Shown here: positions 1 through 8,795 of the stretch, piece by piece
Layout: each line of letters opens with the position of its first letter
Numbering within the stretch: position 1 is the first letter of the stretch
Assembly: GCF_024170285.1 (NCBI RefSeq)
Contig: NZ_JALJXV010000008.1
Coordinates: 186,001-250,000 of the forward strand
Reading direction: 5' to 3'
DNA from: Natronocella acetinitrilica
GTDB lineage: Bacteria; Pseudomonadota; Gammaproteobacteria; Nitrococcales; Aquisalimonadaceae
DNA: 64,000 nucleotides
Program-made: the position numbers and the translations under genes
Notes under the pieces: model-generated
Databases searched by the model: none
Told to the model about the DNA's origin: nothing
The model's input: the letters and a program-made list of their open reading frames with translations, nothing else

Positions 1-1143
1 CAGCACCAGGTTCTGGGTGTGCGTGGCCCGCGCTTCGCCGAAGCTGTAGCGATCCGCCAGGTCTGCAAGACCTTCAAGCTGTATATCGGTGATGTCCCCC
101 GGCGCAATGCCGGGCTTCTTCAGGGACACGAAAACGATGCGGTATCCGTCGCGGCCATGTTTCCGGGTGTTGCGTGCATACCAACGCGCAAATGCCGGAT
201 CCGTTTCCAGCAGCGACTGCACGCCGCTGGCGTCTACATCGTCACGATAGGGTGGCGGCGCGAAGTGCGCTGACACGGTTTCGATATCTTCAGGCTCCAG
301 CGTCAGCTCGGGCTGTTCCCGCAGGTGCTGCCAGTGCTCCTCAACGCGCTCACGAAATGCCTCGACGCCCATGGCACGCACCAGAATCTTGATTCGGGAC
401 TTGTACTTGTTGTCCCGTCGCCCTAGCAGGTTATAGACGCGGAGTATGGCCTCCAGGTACGAGAGCAGATGGCGGAGAGGCAGGAAGGGCCGCAAGACCT
501 CGCCGATAATGGGCGTTCGTCCCAGCCCACCGCCGACAAGGACTTCGACACCCAACTCGCCGTTGTCGTCGCGGACGAGACGGAGGCCGATATCGTGGAC
601 CTGTGTTGCCGCCCGATCCGTCCGGGAACCTGTCACCGCAATCTTGAACTTGCGGGGCAGATAGGAGAACTCCGGGTGCAGGGTGGCCCATTGCCGGATC
701 AGCTCGCAGTAAGGGCGTGGATCCGCCACCTCGTCGTCGGCGACCCCCGCCAGATGATCCGAGGTAATGTTGCGGATGCAGTTGCCGCTGGTCTGGATGG
801 CATGCATCTGCACTGATGCAAGATCAGCAAGTATGTCGGGCACCGACTCCAGCGTTGGCCAGTTGAACTGAATGTTCTGCCGGGTGGTGATGTGGCCGTA
901 GCCTCGATCGTAACGACGTGCGATGGAACCCAGCATCCGCAACTGGTCACTACCCAGCAGTCCATACGGGATGGACACCCGCAACATGGGCGCGTGTCGC
1001 TGTATGTAGAGGCCATTCATCAGGCGAAGCGGGCGGAACTGGTCCTCCGTCAGCTTGCCATCGAGATAGCGCCTGGTCTGGTCGCGAAACTGGACGACGC
1101 GTTCATCTACCAGCGCCTGGTCGTCACTGTCATATCGATACAT
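1..1143 (-). CDS. Nitrite/sulfite reductase, hemoprotein (5' part, runs off the window)
   Basis: The frame is open from ATG at 1143 to the left edge (381 codons), so the C-terminus is missing. Residues about 45-110 carry the ferredoxin-like half-domain of the siroheme reductase family, including MLRVSIPYGLL and YGHITTRQNIQFNW. Further in, YLPRKFKIAVTGS and VLVGGGLGRTP are typical of the siroheme-binding repeat. The family reduces sulfite to sulfide or nitrite to ammonia using a coupled siroheme and [4Fe-4S] cluster. The cluster cysteines would lie in the unseen part, so sulfite versus nitrite cannot be decided. It lies 124 bp downstream of the preceding minus-strand gene and may have its own promoter. 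Confidence 0.9.
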   Translation of the reverse strand, partial: MYRYDSDDQALVDERVVQFRDQTRRYLDGKLTEDQFRPLRLMNGLYIQRHAPMLRVSIPYGLLGSDQLRMLGSIARRYDRGYGHITTRQNIQFNWPTLESVPDILADLASVQMHAIQTSGNCIRNITSDHLAGVADDEVADPRPYCELIRQWATLHPEFSYLPRKFKIAVTGSRTDRAATQVHDIGLRLVRDDNGELGVEVLVGGGLGRTPIIGEVLRPFLPLRHLLSYLEAILRVYNLLGRRDNKYKSRIKILVRAMGVEAFRERVEEHWQHLREQPELTLEPEDIETVSAHFAPPPYRDDVDASGVQSLLETDPAFARWYARNTRKHGRDGYRIVFVSLKKPGIAPGDITDIQLEGLADLADRYSFGEARATHTQNLVL

Positions 1144-1267
1144 GGCGTACGCCTTCGTTCCCGCGTCAATGGAGGATGTCCTGGGCGGAGACAGTAGCAA
1201 GCCAGGCTTATAGCAAAAAGGAATACTTCAGAATAAGAAAAGGCGGTGTGGTTATGAGGGCGCGGGA

Positions 1268-1750
1268 CTACCAGCGGAATTTGTCAAACAGATCCGGATT
1301 TGCCCAGTTCCTCGCGTTCAACCAGTCTGGCGTGGTCTTGTAGGTGGCGATGTCGAAGCCGAAGAACTCGGCCGTTCCGGCGTGATCCCTGCCGAGGCGC
1401 GTGAAGCCGAAGGCGATCAGATCCCGCGGCTGCCAGCCGTGCTCCGGCTGAAGGCTCACGATGACCCGGCGTGCGAACAGGTCGCGCAAGCCGGCAAGCA
1501 GGGCTTCGCCGTCGCGGCGTTCCAGTTGCTCAAGGGTGTCTCCCACCAGGACGAGATCCTGCATGCCCAGCGTTGCAAGCTGCCGGTACGCATCCGCTTC
1601 GATCCGCGTGACAGCGATCTCTGGCGTCTTCCCCAATCCGGCCTCGTCCAGGGCAGGGAATTTCCCGACCACGGCCAGTGTTGCCGGTTTGACATCGCCG
1701 ATCAGCTCGCTGACGAGCCACCGCATATCCTGTTTTTCAGACGGTTCCAC
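1268..1750 (-). CDS. Conserved hypothetical protein, possibly DUF6231-like
   Basis: 160 residues from a GTG start whose G overlaps the upstream stop codon (TAGTG), so it is translationally coupled to the membrane protein before it. An internal ATG at codon 9 is an alternative start. It is soluble, with no signal or membrane segment. LAVVGKFPALDEAG and MQDLVLVGDTLEQL look like alternating strands of a Rossmann-like fold, and WQPRDLIAFGFTRLG resembles the late part of small gammaproteobacterial proteins of the DUF6231 kind. That family assignment is from memory and weak. Function unknown; it is the last gene of the VWA operon. Confidence 0.6.
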   Translation of the reverse strand: MEPSEKQDMRWLVSELIGDVKPATLAVVGKFPALDEAGLGKTPEIAVTRIEADAYRQLATLGMQDLVLVGDTLEQLERRDGEALLAGLRDLFARRVIVSLQPEHGWQPRDLIAFGFTRLGRDHAGTAEFFGFDIATYKTTPDWLNARNWANPDLFDKFRW

Positions 1751-2430
1751 TAGTCGCCTCGCGTCGGAGGGGCTTCGTCCGGATCAGCCAGTTGTCCGGA
1801 CTCCAGTCGATCGATGATTTCCTGGGCCGAGAGTTCCCTCGAGGCGTCCACGTGGACGCCGAACATGGCGGTGTATTCGGCGAAGACCCGGTTCAGTGTC
1901 TGGCGGTAGATGGTGACGTCTGCGGCCAGCTTGCGGGTGCGTTCCTGCAGCACGGCAGGCGTAGCGCTAACCGGTATGTCGTCGACAACGTCGGGCTGCA
2001 CCTCGGGCTTGGCGGGCGTTGCCGCGCTCTCCGCCGTGTTCCCCGGGTCGGAGACGGTTGCACCTTCAATGTCAACGTAGGGCCGTACCAGTTCGTCGAC
2101 GCGCTCGGGCATCTGCTCGGCAGCTTCGGTATCACGGTTGACGTACAGATCCATGAATTGCTCATAGAACCTGCGTTCTGCGTTGATCACCTCGTTGATC
2201 TTGGCCTCCAGGGCGTCGCCCTCGAGTCCGCCACGCGTTGCCAGAGTGTCTCTCAACCATTGTTGGCGGCTGGCCTCGCTCGCCCGTACGCGGTTGAAGA
2301 GCTTGTCCGCAGCGGCGCGATCCCGGCCTCGCTTGCGCATTGCCAGTATGCCCACCAGCGCGAGCACCAGCGCCAGAATGATCGCCAGCTCTCCGATAAG
2401 GATCATGACCAGCCATTGGGTTTGGGTCAT
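1750..2430 (-). CDS. Single-pass membrane protein with coiled-coil and acidic tail
   Basis: 226 residues starting at ATG 2430, which overlaps the stop of the VWA gene by four bases (ATGA). One N-terminal transmembrane helix (about 6-30) is followed by a basic stretch (MRKRGRDR) placing the rest in the cytoplasm. The remainder is charged and helical with a Pro/Ala/Glu-rich linker near 125-155. No enzyme motif is visible and I do not recognise the family. Overlaps on both sides suggest a membrane-anchored partner of the VWA protein. Confidence 0.7.
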   Translation of the reverse strand: MTQTQWLVMILIGELAIILALVLALVGILAMRKRGRDRAAADKLFNRVRASEASRQQWLRDTLATRGGLEGDALEAKINEVINAERRFYEQFMDLYVNRDTEAAEQMPERVDELVRPYVDIEGATVSDPGNTAESAATPAKPEVQPDVVDDIPVSATPAVLQERTRKLAADVTIYRQTLNRVFAEYTAMFGVHVDASRELSAQEIIDRLESGQLADPDEAPPTRGD

Positions 2431-4172
2431 GAGGCGTCTCCTTCCTTGCGTGGCCTGGTCGAATCGTCAAAAGACGGGACCGGTGTGCGACGCCGGAATG
2501 CCAGGAACCCGATGATAATGACGCCGAGCAGCGCAATATTGAAGGCGACCAACACGATCACCAGCAGCGGCCGGCCAATTTGTGAAGATCGGGTTTCGGG
2601 CGCCGCGACGTCAGGTGCCTGGCCAGGCAGGTGGAACGCGCCGATTTCCACCGCGAACTCCCGTTCATCCGGCAGGCGCCCGTGAGCCTCTACGGTCAGC
2701 ACATAATCACGTTCGGCGTCAAGATGATCCATGTCCACATACCAGTCCGTGGCGTCCTCGGGCTGGCCAGGTAGTCGAAATCGACTGCTTTCGCCGCGGT
2801 CACTGGTCACCCGTGCATACAAGGCTACCGAGGTTGCCCGCGAGCGCTCATCAGGGCTAAGCAGCAGTCGTCGATCCAGGTCCGGATCATCGGGCAGGGG
2901 GGCGATCCGCGCCGTTGCGGGTTTCGGCAGAACAACCACGCTGCGCATCTGCTGGCGCTGGAAGGTTCCTGCTTCCACGGTCACGGTTACCCGCGTTGCC
3001 CCGCCCCCCCGCGCCTCCTGCTCGGCAAGCTGATAGCGGTAATGATCATCCCGCTGCATGGGCCTGTGAACGGTGCGATCCCCGCCGGGCTGAATCTGCG
3101 CGGTCACGCCCAGCGCATCGTGGAAGCCGGTATCGGTGATCGCCGTCTCGCCATCGGTGAGCCAGGCTTCCAGCCCAAGTTCTTCACCGGCTAGCAGATA
3201 GGCGGGCAGGCCACCCAGGTGCAGGCGCAAGTCGGTAATGACCAGAACCCGGTTGTCCGGGTCCTCCTCACCGTCGAGCTGCCAGGTGCCGTGCTCCGGG
3301 TTCTCAACGGTAATGAGGTCGTAACGCTGTTCGCGGCGCCAGCGAAGCCCCGCATCTCCGGCATCCGCTGGCGTTAGTACCTGCCCATCCGGTGCGGTCA
3401 GACTGATTTCGGCGTCGGCAGAGCGAAACGCTACAACCGTCAGTTCGCTAACCGACATGTCCACTACGAATCGATTGCCCTCCAGAGGAACGCGGTCGCG
3501 GGGTGTCACGCTGTCGAATAGCCGCAGGAAAAGCCGTTCGAGCTGTTCCGCATCAGCGGTAAGGACCAGTTGCCCGCCGGTGCCCTCGGCGAGAGCCTGC
3601 AGGAGCTCGGCATCCACCTCATCGGACAGGCCGACTGCGTGAACGTGGATGCCCGCTTCCCTGATCGCGGGCAACAGCTCTGCAATGATTCGCTGCCGTT
3701 CCGTGGCATTTACGGCATCGTCCCGGGAGAGATGCACCTGCCCGTCGGTGAACAGCAGTACATGGCGTGAGGACGCCTCGGTGTCGTCATCGAAGGCGTC
3801 CACCGCAGCCTGCAGCGCCGCACCAATGTCTGTGCCATGTCCGCGGGAATGCACGTCATCGGCGATCAGGCTAGCCGCAGCGCGCCACTCGGCATCCACT
3901 GCCTGTACGGGCAGGGTGGTCTCCACGGTATCTGCGAAAAACCATATCCCCGTGCGGCTTTGTTCCGGAACAAGCTGTGCCAGCAGGCGAACAGCGGGAA
4001 CCCGGACATTGGCCGGATCGGTTCGACGCATGCTGGCAGACACGTCAACCAATGCATGAATTGCCGGCTGGCGAGGCACTTCTGCCACGGCCGCGGGCGT
4101 TGTCCACAACCAGGCCGACACAGCCAGTGTCAGCAGGAGGAGGGGGCTGAAACGGACAGAACAAACGCGCAC
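2427..4172 (-). CDS. Exported von Willebrand factor A (VWA) domain protein, membrane anchored
   Basis: 581 residues from a GTG start with GAGG upstream. A signal peptide covers about 1-30. The VWA domain follows at once, with a complete MIDAS start D43-V-S45-A-S47 and later the DGQVHLSRDD strand region. Beyond about 230 come beta-rich segments of extracytoplasmic type, including a DxxDNRVLV motif. A C-terminal transmembrane helix (about 540-562, IVLVAFNIALLGVIIIGF) is followed by a short basic cytoplasmic tail. VWA domains with an intact MIDAS bind a divalent metal and mediate protein-protein contacts. The layout resembles the TIGR03503 family of gammaproteobacterial VWA proteins, but I am not certain. 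It heads a three-gene operon. Confidence 0.82.
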   Translation of the reverse strand: MRVCSVRFSPLLLLTLAVSAWLWTTPAAVAEVPRQPAIHALVDVSASMRRTDPANVRVPAVRLLAQLVPEQSRTGIWFFADTVETTLPVQAVDAEWRAAASLIADDVHSRGHGTDIGAALQAAVDAFDDDTEASSRHVLLFTDGQVHLSRDDAVNATERQRIIAELLPAIREAGIHVHAVGLSDEVDAELLQALAEGTGGQLVLTADAEQLERLFLRLFDSVTPRDRVPLEGNRFVVDMSVSELTVVAFRSADAEISLTAPDGQVLTPADAGDAGLRWRREQRYDLITVENPEHGTWQLDGEEDPDNRVLVITDLRLHLGGLPAYLLAGEELGLEAWLTDGETAITDTGFHDALGVTAQIQPGGDRTVHRPMQRDDHYRYQLAEQEARGGGATRVTVTVEAGTFQRQQMRSVVVLPKPATARIAPLPDDPDLDRRLLLSPDERSRATSVALYARVTSDRGESSRFRLPGQPEDATDWYVDMDHLDAERDYVLTVEAHGRLPDEREFAVEIGAFHLPGQAPDVAAPETRSSQIGRPLLVIVLVAFNIALLGVIIIGFLAFRRRTPVPSFDDSTRPRKEGDAS

Positions 4173-4248
4173 ACGAACCTCGATCGGCTCCCGGTACCTT
4201 ACTGCATTATCGGCCCTATCGAGGAAGACTGAATATCAGTGCCCCATT

Positions 4249-5022
4249 TCAGTGCGACATCAGGGCGTCGTAGAGGCTGGCAAACTCGGCAGTCAGCTTG
4301 TGTTTGGGCGCGAGATAGATCAACGGTTTGCAGTGTTCGTGGGATTCGCGGACTTTCACCGAGGCGGAAAGAAACTGCTCCAGCACGGGCTGACCTTCCT
4401 CACGCAGGGTATTCACGGCCTGCTGGATGACCTTGGCGCGGGACTGGAACTGATTGACGATGATGCCTTCGACGGTGAGTTCCGGATTGTGGTCAGCACG
4501 GATCTCGGCAACGTTGTCCAGCAGCTCGTACAGGGCGCGACGGGAGAAGTCGTCGCAATCAAACGGAATCAGGCAGCGATTGGCGGCGATCAGCGCCGAA
4601 CGGGTATAGAAGTTGAGAGCCGGTGGCGTGTCTACGTAGATAGCGTCGTATTCGCTCTCCAGGCCTTCCAGCGCTTCCTTCAGCTTGTAGATCTTGTAGC
4701 GCGATTCCAGCTTGCCCTGCAGGTTCTCAAGCTCGCGGGATGCCGCCATGACGTGCAGGTTCTCGAAGGGAGACTCTACAATAAATTCAAGCGGGTCCTT
4801 CTCATAGAGCCGAAAGCTCAGAACCTGGTCGAAAAAAGGTGCGGTGCCCGCGTCTTCCGGTAGCGCGGTCTCGCGCCCCATCAGGTAGGCGGTGGAGTTT
4901 CCCTGGGTGTCCAGGTCCACCACCAGGGTGCGCAGGCCACGGCTGGCACTGATTGCTGCCAGGTTGCAGGTAATCGTCGATTTCCCGACCCCGCCTTTCT
5001 GATTGAAGATAACGCGACGCAT
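4249..5022 (-). CDS. ParA/Soj-family ATPase (orphan)
   Basis: 257 residues from the ATG at 5022, which puts the deviant Walker A (FNQKGGVGKST, K9 and K14) at the very N-terminus as is normal. The frame extends upstream but codes for no family sequence. Walker A', VVDLDTQGNST, and the VDTPPALNFYTRSAL region are intact. The family dimerises on ATP and positions DNA or protein cargo along the nucleoid. No parB or centromere-like repeats are visible nearby, so plasmid-type partitioning is unlikely. It lies 76 bp upstream of the VWA operon on the same strand, so it may be co-transcribed and position an envelope or other cargo. Confidence 0.9.
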   Translation of the reverse strand: MRRVIFNQKGGVGKSTITCNLAAISASRGLRTLVVDLDTQGNSTAYLMGRETALPEDAGTAPFFDQVLSFRLYEKDPLEFIVESPFENLHVMAASRELENLQGKLESRYKIYKLKEALEGLESEYDAIYVDTPPALNFYTRSALIAANRCLIPFDCDDFSRRALYELLDNVAEIRADHNPELTVEGIIVNQFQSRAKVIQQAVNTLREEGQPVLEQFLSASVKVRESHEHCKPLIYLAPKHKLTAEFASLYDALMSH

Positions 5023-5184
5023 GATCAAACCCCTGTTCTTGGCGCCGAAGCACAACAGATCGACATTGCACTGCAACAGATCATCGGAGTCTACTGTATG
5101 CCGGTGGCGGGGGTCGAGGTGCCGGTCTCGACACTACACCGTACTTGCTTCACCATAGCTTCAGTCTCCTGAACGCCGGCCATC

Positions 5185-6249
5185 ATGATCTATCGCCCAT
5201 TGCAGTCAATGCTGTCCCGCCTCGACCCCGAGCGTGCCCATGAACTTGGTCTCACGGGTTTGCGCTGGTCGCGCCCTCTGGGCGTTGCGCGCCTGCTCGC
5301 CGGTGGCGTCCCGCTGCTTGAAAGGCAACTCCTGGGGTTGCGCTTCCCCAATCCTGTTGGCCTCGCCGCGGGGCTGGACAAGAACGGTGATTGCATTCGG
5401 GGCCTGGCGGCGCTGGGGTTCGGCTTCGTGGAGGTGGGCACGGTTACGCCGCGGCCACAGAGCGGCAACCCCAAACCGCGGATTTTCCGCCTGGCCGGGC
5501 GGCGTGCGCTCATCAACCGCCTGGGGTTCAACAACAAGGGCGTGGACTACCTGGTAGCCCGCGTTGCAGCGTCTGGCTATCAGGGCATTCTGGGCATCAA
5601 CATCGGCAAGAACGCCGATACGCCGACGGAACAGGCCGTCGACGATTATCTGTACTGCATGGATCGGGTGTATCCCTACGCCGACTACATCACCGTCAAC
5701 CTGTCATCGCCCAACACCAAGGGCCTGCGGGATTTGCAGCACGGTGGGTTGCTGGATGAACTGCTGGCCTCCGTCAAGGCTGCCCAGTTGAGACTTTCAG
5801 TGTCGTGGAGCCGTTATGTTCCGCTGGTCGTCAAGATATCCCCGGATATGACCGACGAGCAGACACTGGCGCTGGCGCGTGCGCTGGTTGCCCATCATAT
5901 CGATGCCGTCGCCGCCACCAACACGACATTGAGTCGCTACGGCGTCAACGGACAGCGCCACGCTGACCAGGTTGGCGGCCTCTCCGGCCCGCCGCTGCAA
6001 CATCGTTCGAACGAGGTCATCCGCCTGCTCGCCGACGAATTGCGCGGCGCCTTGCCCATCATCGGTATCGGTGGCGTGGAATCAGTGGAGGACGCCGTGG
6101 CGAAACTCCATGCCGGCGCGAGCCTGATTCAGCTATACACTGGGCTTGTTTACCGGGGCCCTGGGCTCGTGGGGGAAATCGTCCGCGGCCTTCGTGCAAG
6201 GGAACGGAGCCTCGGCGACGTACCCGGCCTGGCAGACGCACCTTACTGA
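5185..6249 (+). CDS. pyrD: Dihydroorotate dehydrogenase (quinone), class 2
   Basis: 354 residues, about the length of the E. coli enzyme. It oxidises dihydroorotate to orotate with FMN, passing electrons to membrane quinones, the fourth step of pyrimidine synthesis. The N-terminal MIYRPLQSMLSRLDPERAHE is the membrane-associating helical extension of class 2 enzymes. GLAAGLDKNGD, the active-site segment VNLSSPNTKGLRDL with its serine base, and IIGIGGVESVEDA (FMN phosphate site) are all present. It is divergent from parA across 162 bp and monocistronic, followed by tRNA-Ser. Confidence 0.97.
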   Translation: MIYRPLQSMLSRLDPERAHELGLTGLRWSRPLGVARLLAGGVPLLERQLLGLRFPNPVGLAAGLDKNGDCIRGLAALGFGFVEVGTVTPRPQSGNPKPRIFRLAGRRALINRLGFNNKGVDYLVARVAASGYQGILGINIGKNADTPTEQAVDDYLYCMDRVYPYADYITVNLSSPNTKGLRDLQHGGLLDELLASVKAAQLRLSVSWSRYVPLVVKISPDMTDEQTLALARALVAHHIDAVAATNTTLSRYGVNGQRHADQVGGLSGPPLQHRSNEVIRLLADELRGALPIIGIGGVESVEDAVAKLHAGASLIQLYTGLVYRGPGLVGEIVRGLRARERSLGDVPGLADAPY

Positions 6250-6305
6250 GTCAGTTGACGGGCGGGTTGTCACGTTCGAGTGGAATCCGCAGAATAGCCC
6301 GCGCA

Positions 6306-6393
6306 GGAGAGGTGGCTGAGCGGTCGAAAGCGGCGGTCTTGAAAACCGTTGACCCGAAAGGGTCCGGGGGTTCGAATCCCTCCCTCTCCGCCA
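6306..6393 (+). tRNA. tRNA-Ser (anticodon UGA)
   Basis: 88 nt including an encoded CCA end. Acceptor strands GGAGAGG (6306-6312) and CCTCTCC (6383-6389) pair perfectly, G is the discriminator and CCA lies at 6391-6393. The anticodon loop reads CTTGAAA with anticodon TGA. A long variable arm, as in serine tRNAs, precedes the GGTTCGAATCC T-arm. It lies directly left of the accessory block; I found no second copy of its 3' end further right. Confidence 0.97.
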
Positions 6394-6498
6394 TACATGT
6401 TTTTAAATCAAATAGTTAGGATAGATATTTTTATCTGTTCACCCAAGCGTCCATCCGCTTGAAAACGCTTGAAGCCGGTGAATCCGGCCCTTCATCAG

Positions 6499-6530
6499 GC
6501 GCCCCGACAGCCCCAGGCTTCGGGGCGTTT
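6499..6530 (+). terminator. Possible terminator after tRNA-Ser
   Basis: CGCCCCGA (6500-6507) pairs with TCGGGGCG (6520-6527) around a 12-nt loop and is followed by TTT and then mixed bases. The T tract is short, so it may be a weak terminator or a stabilising 3' hairpin for the tRNA transcript. Confidence 0.45.
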
Positions 6531-6616
6531 CCTCGTGACCCGCACATTCCCATGCGGATACGTCTCTGCGCACCTGTTCGTCGAGCGGGAGACGCAGAGG
6601 AGTGACGCCATCTACG

Positions 6617-7540
6617 TCATTTTCTTAGGCTGTCGTGTGATTGACGCTGGGCGAAGAACTCTCCCGCGTGGTGCAGGAAGGCCTCCGACACCGCGCGCAG
6701 CGGCATCTCCCTCAGGCGGATCGCCACGATGTGAAGCGGGGCGACGGGAGGGCGCAGCGGAACCACAGAAGTCTCTTTTCCATCACATGTCTTGGTAATG
6801 GCGGGTATGACATTGATCATCCCGTAGCCGAGACCGTTTCCAGCAAGCGCCCTTAGCATCTCGAAAGACTTGGTCAGGTGTTCCAGACGTGGTTTCAGTC
6901 TTCGGATTCGAAAGAGGGAAAGAAAGTATTCCCGCGTCAAAGGAAAATCCATGAGAATCAGGGGCTCAGGAGCAAGCTCTTCCAGATCGATCGATGACCT
7001 GTTTGCCAACCGGTGTGTAACCGGCAGAACGGCGTTTGGGGGGAGTTCTGCCAGTGTCGTCGTCTCGAAATCCTCCAGTGACCCTAGGTCGAAGGTGATC
7101 GCCACTTCAAACAACCCCCGACGGACACCATCGAGAATGTCTTCCTGATGACCGTCACGGAACACCACGCTGATACCAGGATATTTCGCGCCAAAGCTAG
7201 ACAATAAGGCCGCGAAATGGATCGGTGCGAGATTTACGAAGCAGGCCGCCCGAAGGGTCCCGGACAACTGACTCCCGATGTGTGAAGCCGCTGCTTGCAA
7301 CTCGTCAGCCTGTGCAAGTAGTGCCCGGGCCCGGGGCAGGAGTTGTTCTCCGGCCGGGGTGAGAATGACCCCTCGGGATGGACGCCTGACAAACAACTTC
7401 TGCCCAAGCGTTGATTCGAAATGGCTGATTGCAGCGGAGACCGAAGGTTGAGAGATGAAAAGGCGGCGGGCGGCGCGTGTCACGCTGCCTTCCTCGGCGA
7501 CTGCGACAAAGTATTTTAGGTTCTGGAATGAGAAGTCCAT
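6617..7540 (-). CDS. LysR-family transcriptional regulator
   Basis: 307 residues from ATG 7540. The N-terminal winged helix-turn-helix (about 1-62: FVAVAEEGSVTRAARRLFIS and QPSVSAAISHFE) is classic LysR. The substrate-binding domain spans about 90-295, with its effector cleft around PLILMDFPLTREYF and GNGLGYGMI. It is divergent from the TRAP operon with 158 bp between start codons, the usual layout for a LysR activator of the adjacent operon, and a dyad of the right type lies between (7574-7589). The likely inducer is the substrate of the transporter or nitrilase; that is inference. Confidence 0.92.
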   Translation of the reverse strand: MDFSFQNLKYFVAVAEEGSVTRAARRLFISQPSVSAAISHFESTLGQKLFVRRPSRGVILTPAGEQLLPRARALLAQADELQAAASHIGSQLSGTLRAACFVNLAPIHFAALLSSFGAKYPGISVVFRDGHQEDILDGVRRGLFEVAITFDLGSLEDFETTTLAELPPNAVLPVTHRLANRSSIDLEELAPEPLILMDFPLTREYFLSLFRIRRLKPRLEHLTKSFEMLRALAGNGLGYGMINVIPAITKTCDGKETSVVPLRPPVAPLHIVAIRLREMPLRAVSEAFLHHAGEFFAQRQSHDSLRK

Positions 7541-7573
7541 AGGACCATACTATGTGAATCATCAGAAAACGCT

Positions 7574-7589
7574 ATTCGCTTTTATGAAT
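7574..7589. promoter_or_regulatory. Candidate LysR-box
   Basis: ATTC-N8-GAAT is an interrupted dyad that contains the T-N11-A spacing of LysR-type operators. It lies 34 bp before the regulator start and 110 bp before the TAXI-protein start, a place where LysR proteins commonly both autoregulate and activate the divergent operon. Confidence 0.4.
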
Positions 7590-7698
7590 GGCCACACTAA
7601 TCTGAAGTCGAGTGGCCGCCCAACCGAACTAAAAAAAGTCTCGAGGAGAAGTCAGGTCCGTGCCATCGGTAACCTGTAATCGTTTGGGGGAAAGCACC

Positions 7699-8718
7699 AT
7701 GAAATGTATGACTCGACTTGCCTGTGCCGCCGCAGTTACGATCGTCCTGGCCGCGCCAACATCAGCCTTTGGCAATCCGGATCGGGTTGAAATCTTGGTT
7801 TCACCGAGCGGAAGCGGTCCTTATCTTGCTTGGGCTACCTTCCAGAACTACGCGGGTGATTATACGGACGAATTTAGCTTCGTTGCCGTTGAAACGCCTG
7901 GATTCGTCTACAACGTCCGATTCGTTGCTGAATCACCGGAGCTATGGACCAACACCGTTTTCGGTTCTGGTCAGGTCGCCGAATGGGCGGCGGCTGAAGG
8001 GCTCGCCCCGTTCTTCCCCAGCGCACTTCCTGCGGCCTCGGATTTCCGGGTTCTCGGGGTCATGAGCCAGACGTCAAATTTCTTCGTCACCCTGGACTCG
8101 GCCATCGCGAGTCCGGACAATTTCTCCGGCAAGCGTGTCGGGACGGGGCTCATGACTCAGAACGAGTGGGGCATGCATCACCGCATCCTGCTCGATCACT
8201 GGGGTCTTACGCCCCGGTTGGCGTCATTCAACGCCCTCGGCGCCAACGAGAACATTGATGCAATGCTCGATGGTCGATCGGATGTCGGTGCCCTCGTCGT
8301 TCATTCAGCCAAGGACTTCCGCGCAAACCTTGAACCACAGCCGTTTCGCGCTCTGGAGAGCTCCGGCAGGTCTTGGCACTACGTCAACGTGCCAGAGGAG
8401 AAGATCACGGACTTCATTGAAGAAACCGGGGCGCCATTCCTGCTGCGCCGTATTCCCGAAGGGACCTTCACCAACCAGCCCGAGGAACTCACGACCTTCG
8501 GCAACTTCATGACTCTCAGCGCTCACAAGGACTTTCCCGAGGATCGCGCCTATGAACTGGTGCGAATCTGGATGGAGATCGGTGAACAGATCGGTGAATA
8601 CAGCGCCATCGCCAGAATCTGGGACCCGGAATCCATTTCCGAGCTTGCGCGGGTGTCTCCGGAGATGATCCACCCCGGCGCAATGCGCGCATTCCGAGAA
8701 GCAGGATTGGTCGAGTGA
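7699..8718 (+). CDS. TAXI-family TRAP transporter solute-binding protein (first system)
   Basis: 339 residues. The ATG at 7699 has GGGGGAAAG upstream and opens a signal peptide (KCMTRLACAAAV to about residue 24); the longer frame from 7660 lacks one. The mature protein shows TAXI hallmarks: GSGPYLAWATFQNYA near the N-terminus, GKRVGTGLMTQNEWG in the middle and MIHPGAMRAFREAGL at the C-terminus. It binds an organic solute, typically a carboxylate, in the periplasm and delivers it to the sodium-dependent permease encoded next. It differs clearly from the second TAXI protein at 16152-17132, so the two probably bind different ligands. Confidence 0.92.
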   Translation: MKCMTRLACAAAVTIVLAAPTSAFGNPDRVEILVSPSGSGPYLAWATFQNYAGDYTDEFSFVAVETPGFVYNVRFVAESPELWTNTVFGSGQVAEWAAAEGLAPFFPSALPAASDFRVLGVMSQTSNFFVTLDSAIASPDNFSGKRVGTGLMTQNEWGMHHRILLDHWGLTPRLASFNALGANENIDAMLDGRSDVGALVVHSAKDFRANLEPQPFRALESSGRSWHYVNVPEEKITDFIEETGAPFLLRRIPEGTFTNQPEELTTFGNFMTLSAHKDFPEDRAYELVRIWMEIGEQIGEYSAIARIWDPESISELARVSPEMIHPGAMRAFREAGLVE

Positions 8719-8730
8719 CCTGACGGGCGT

Positions 8731-8759
8731 CGGGGGGCCGCCGCAGTGGCGGTTCCCCG
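8731..8759 (+). other. GC-rich hairpin between binding-protein and permease genes
   Basis: A 12-bp stem (8731-8742 with 8748-8759, two G-T wobbles, 5-nt loop) with no T tract. Hairpins at this point in transport operons often protect the upstream mRNA, so more binding protein than permease is made; that role is inference. Confidence 0.5.
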
Positions 8760-8795
8760 CTGTCTCGCTCAGGACGACTTCTCGGAGATCCTTCC

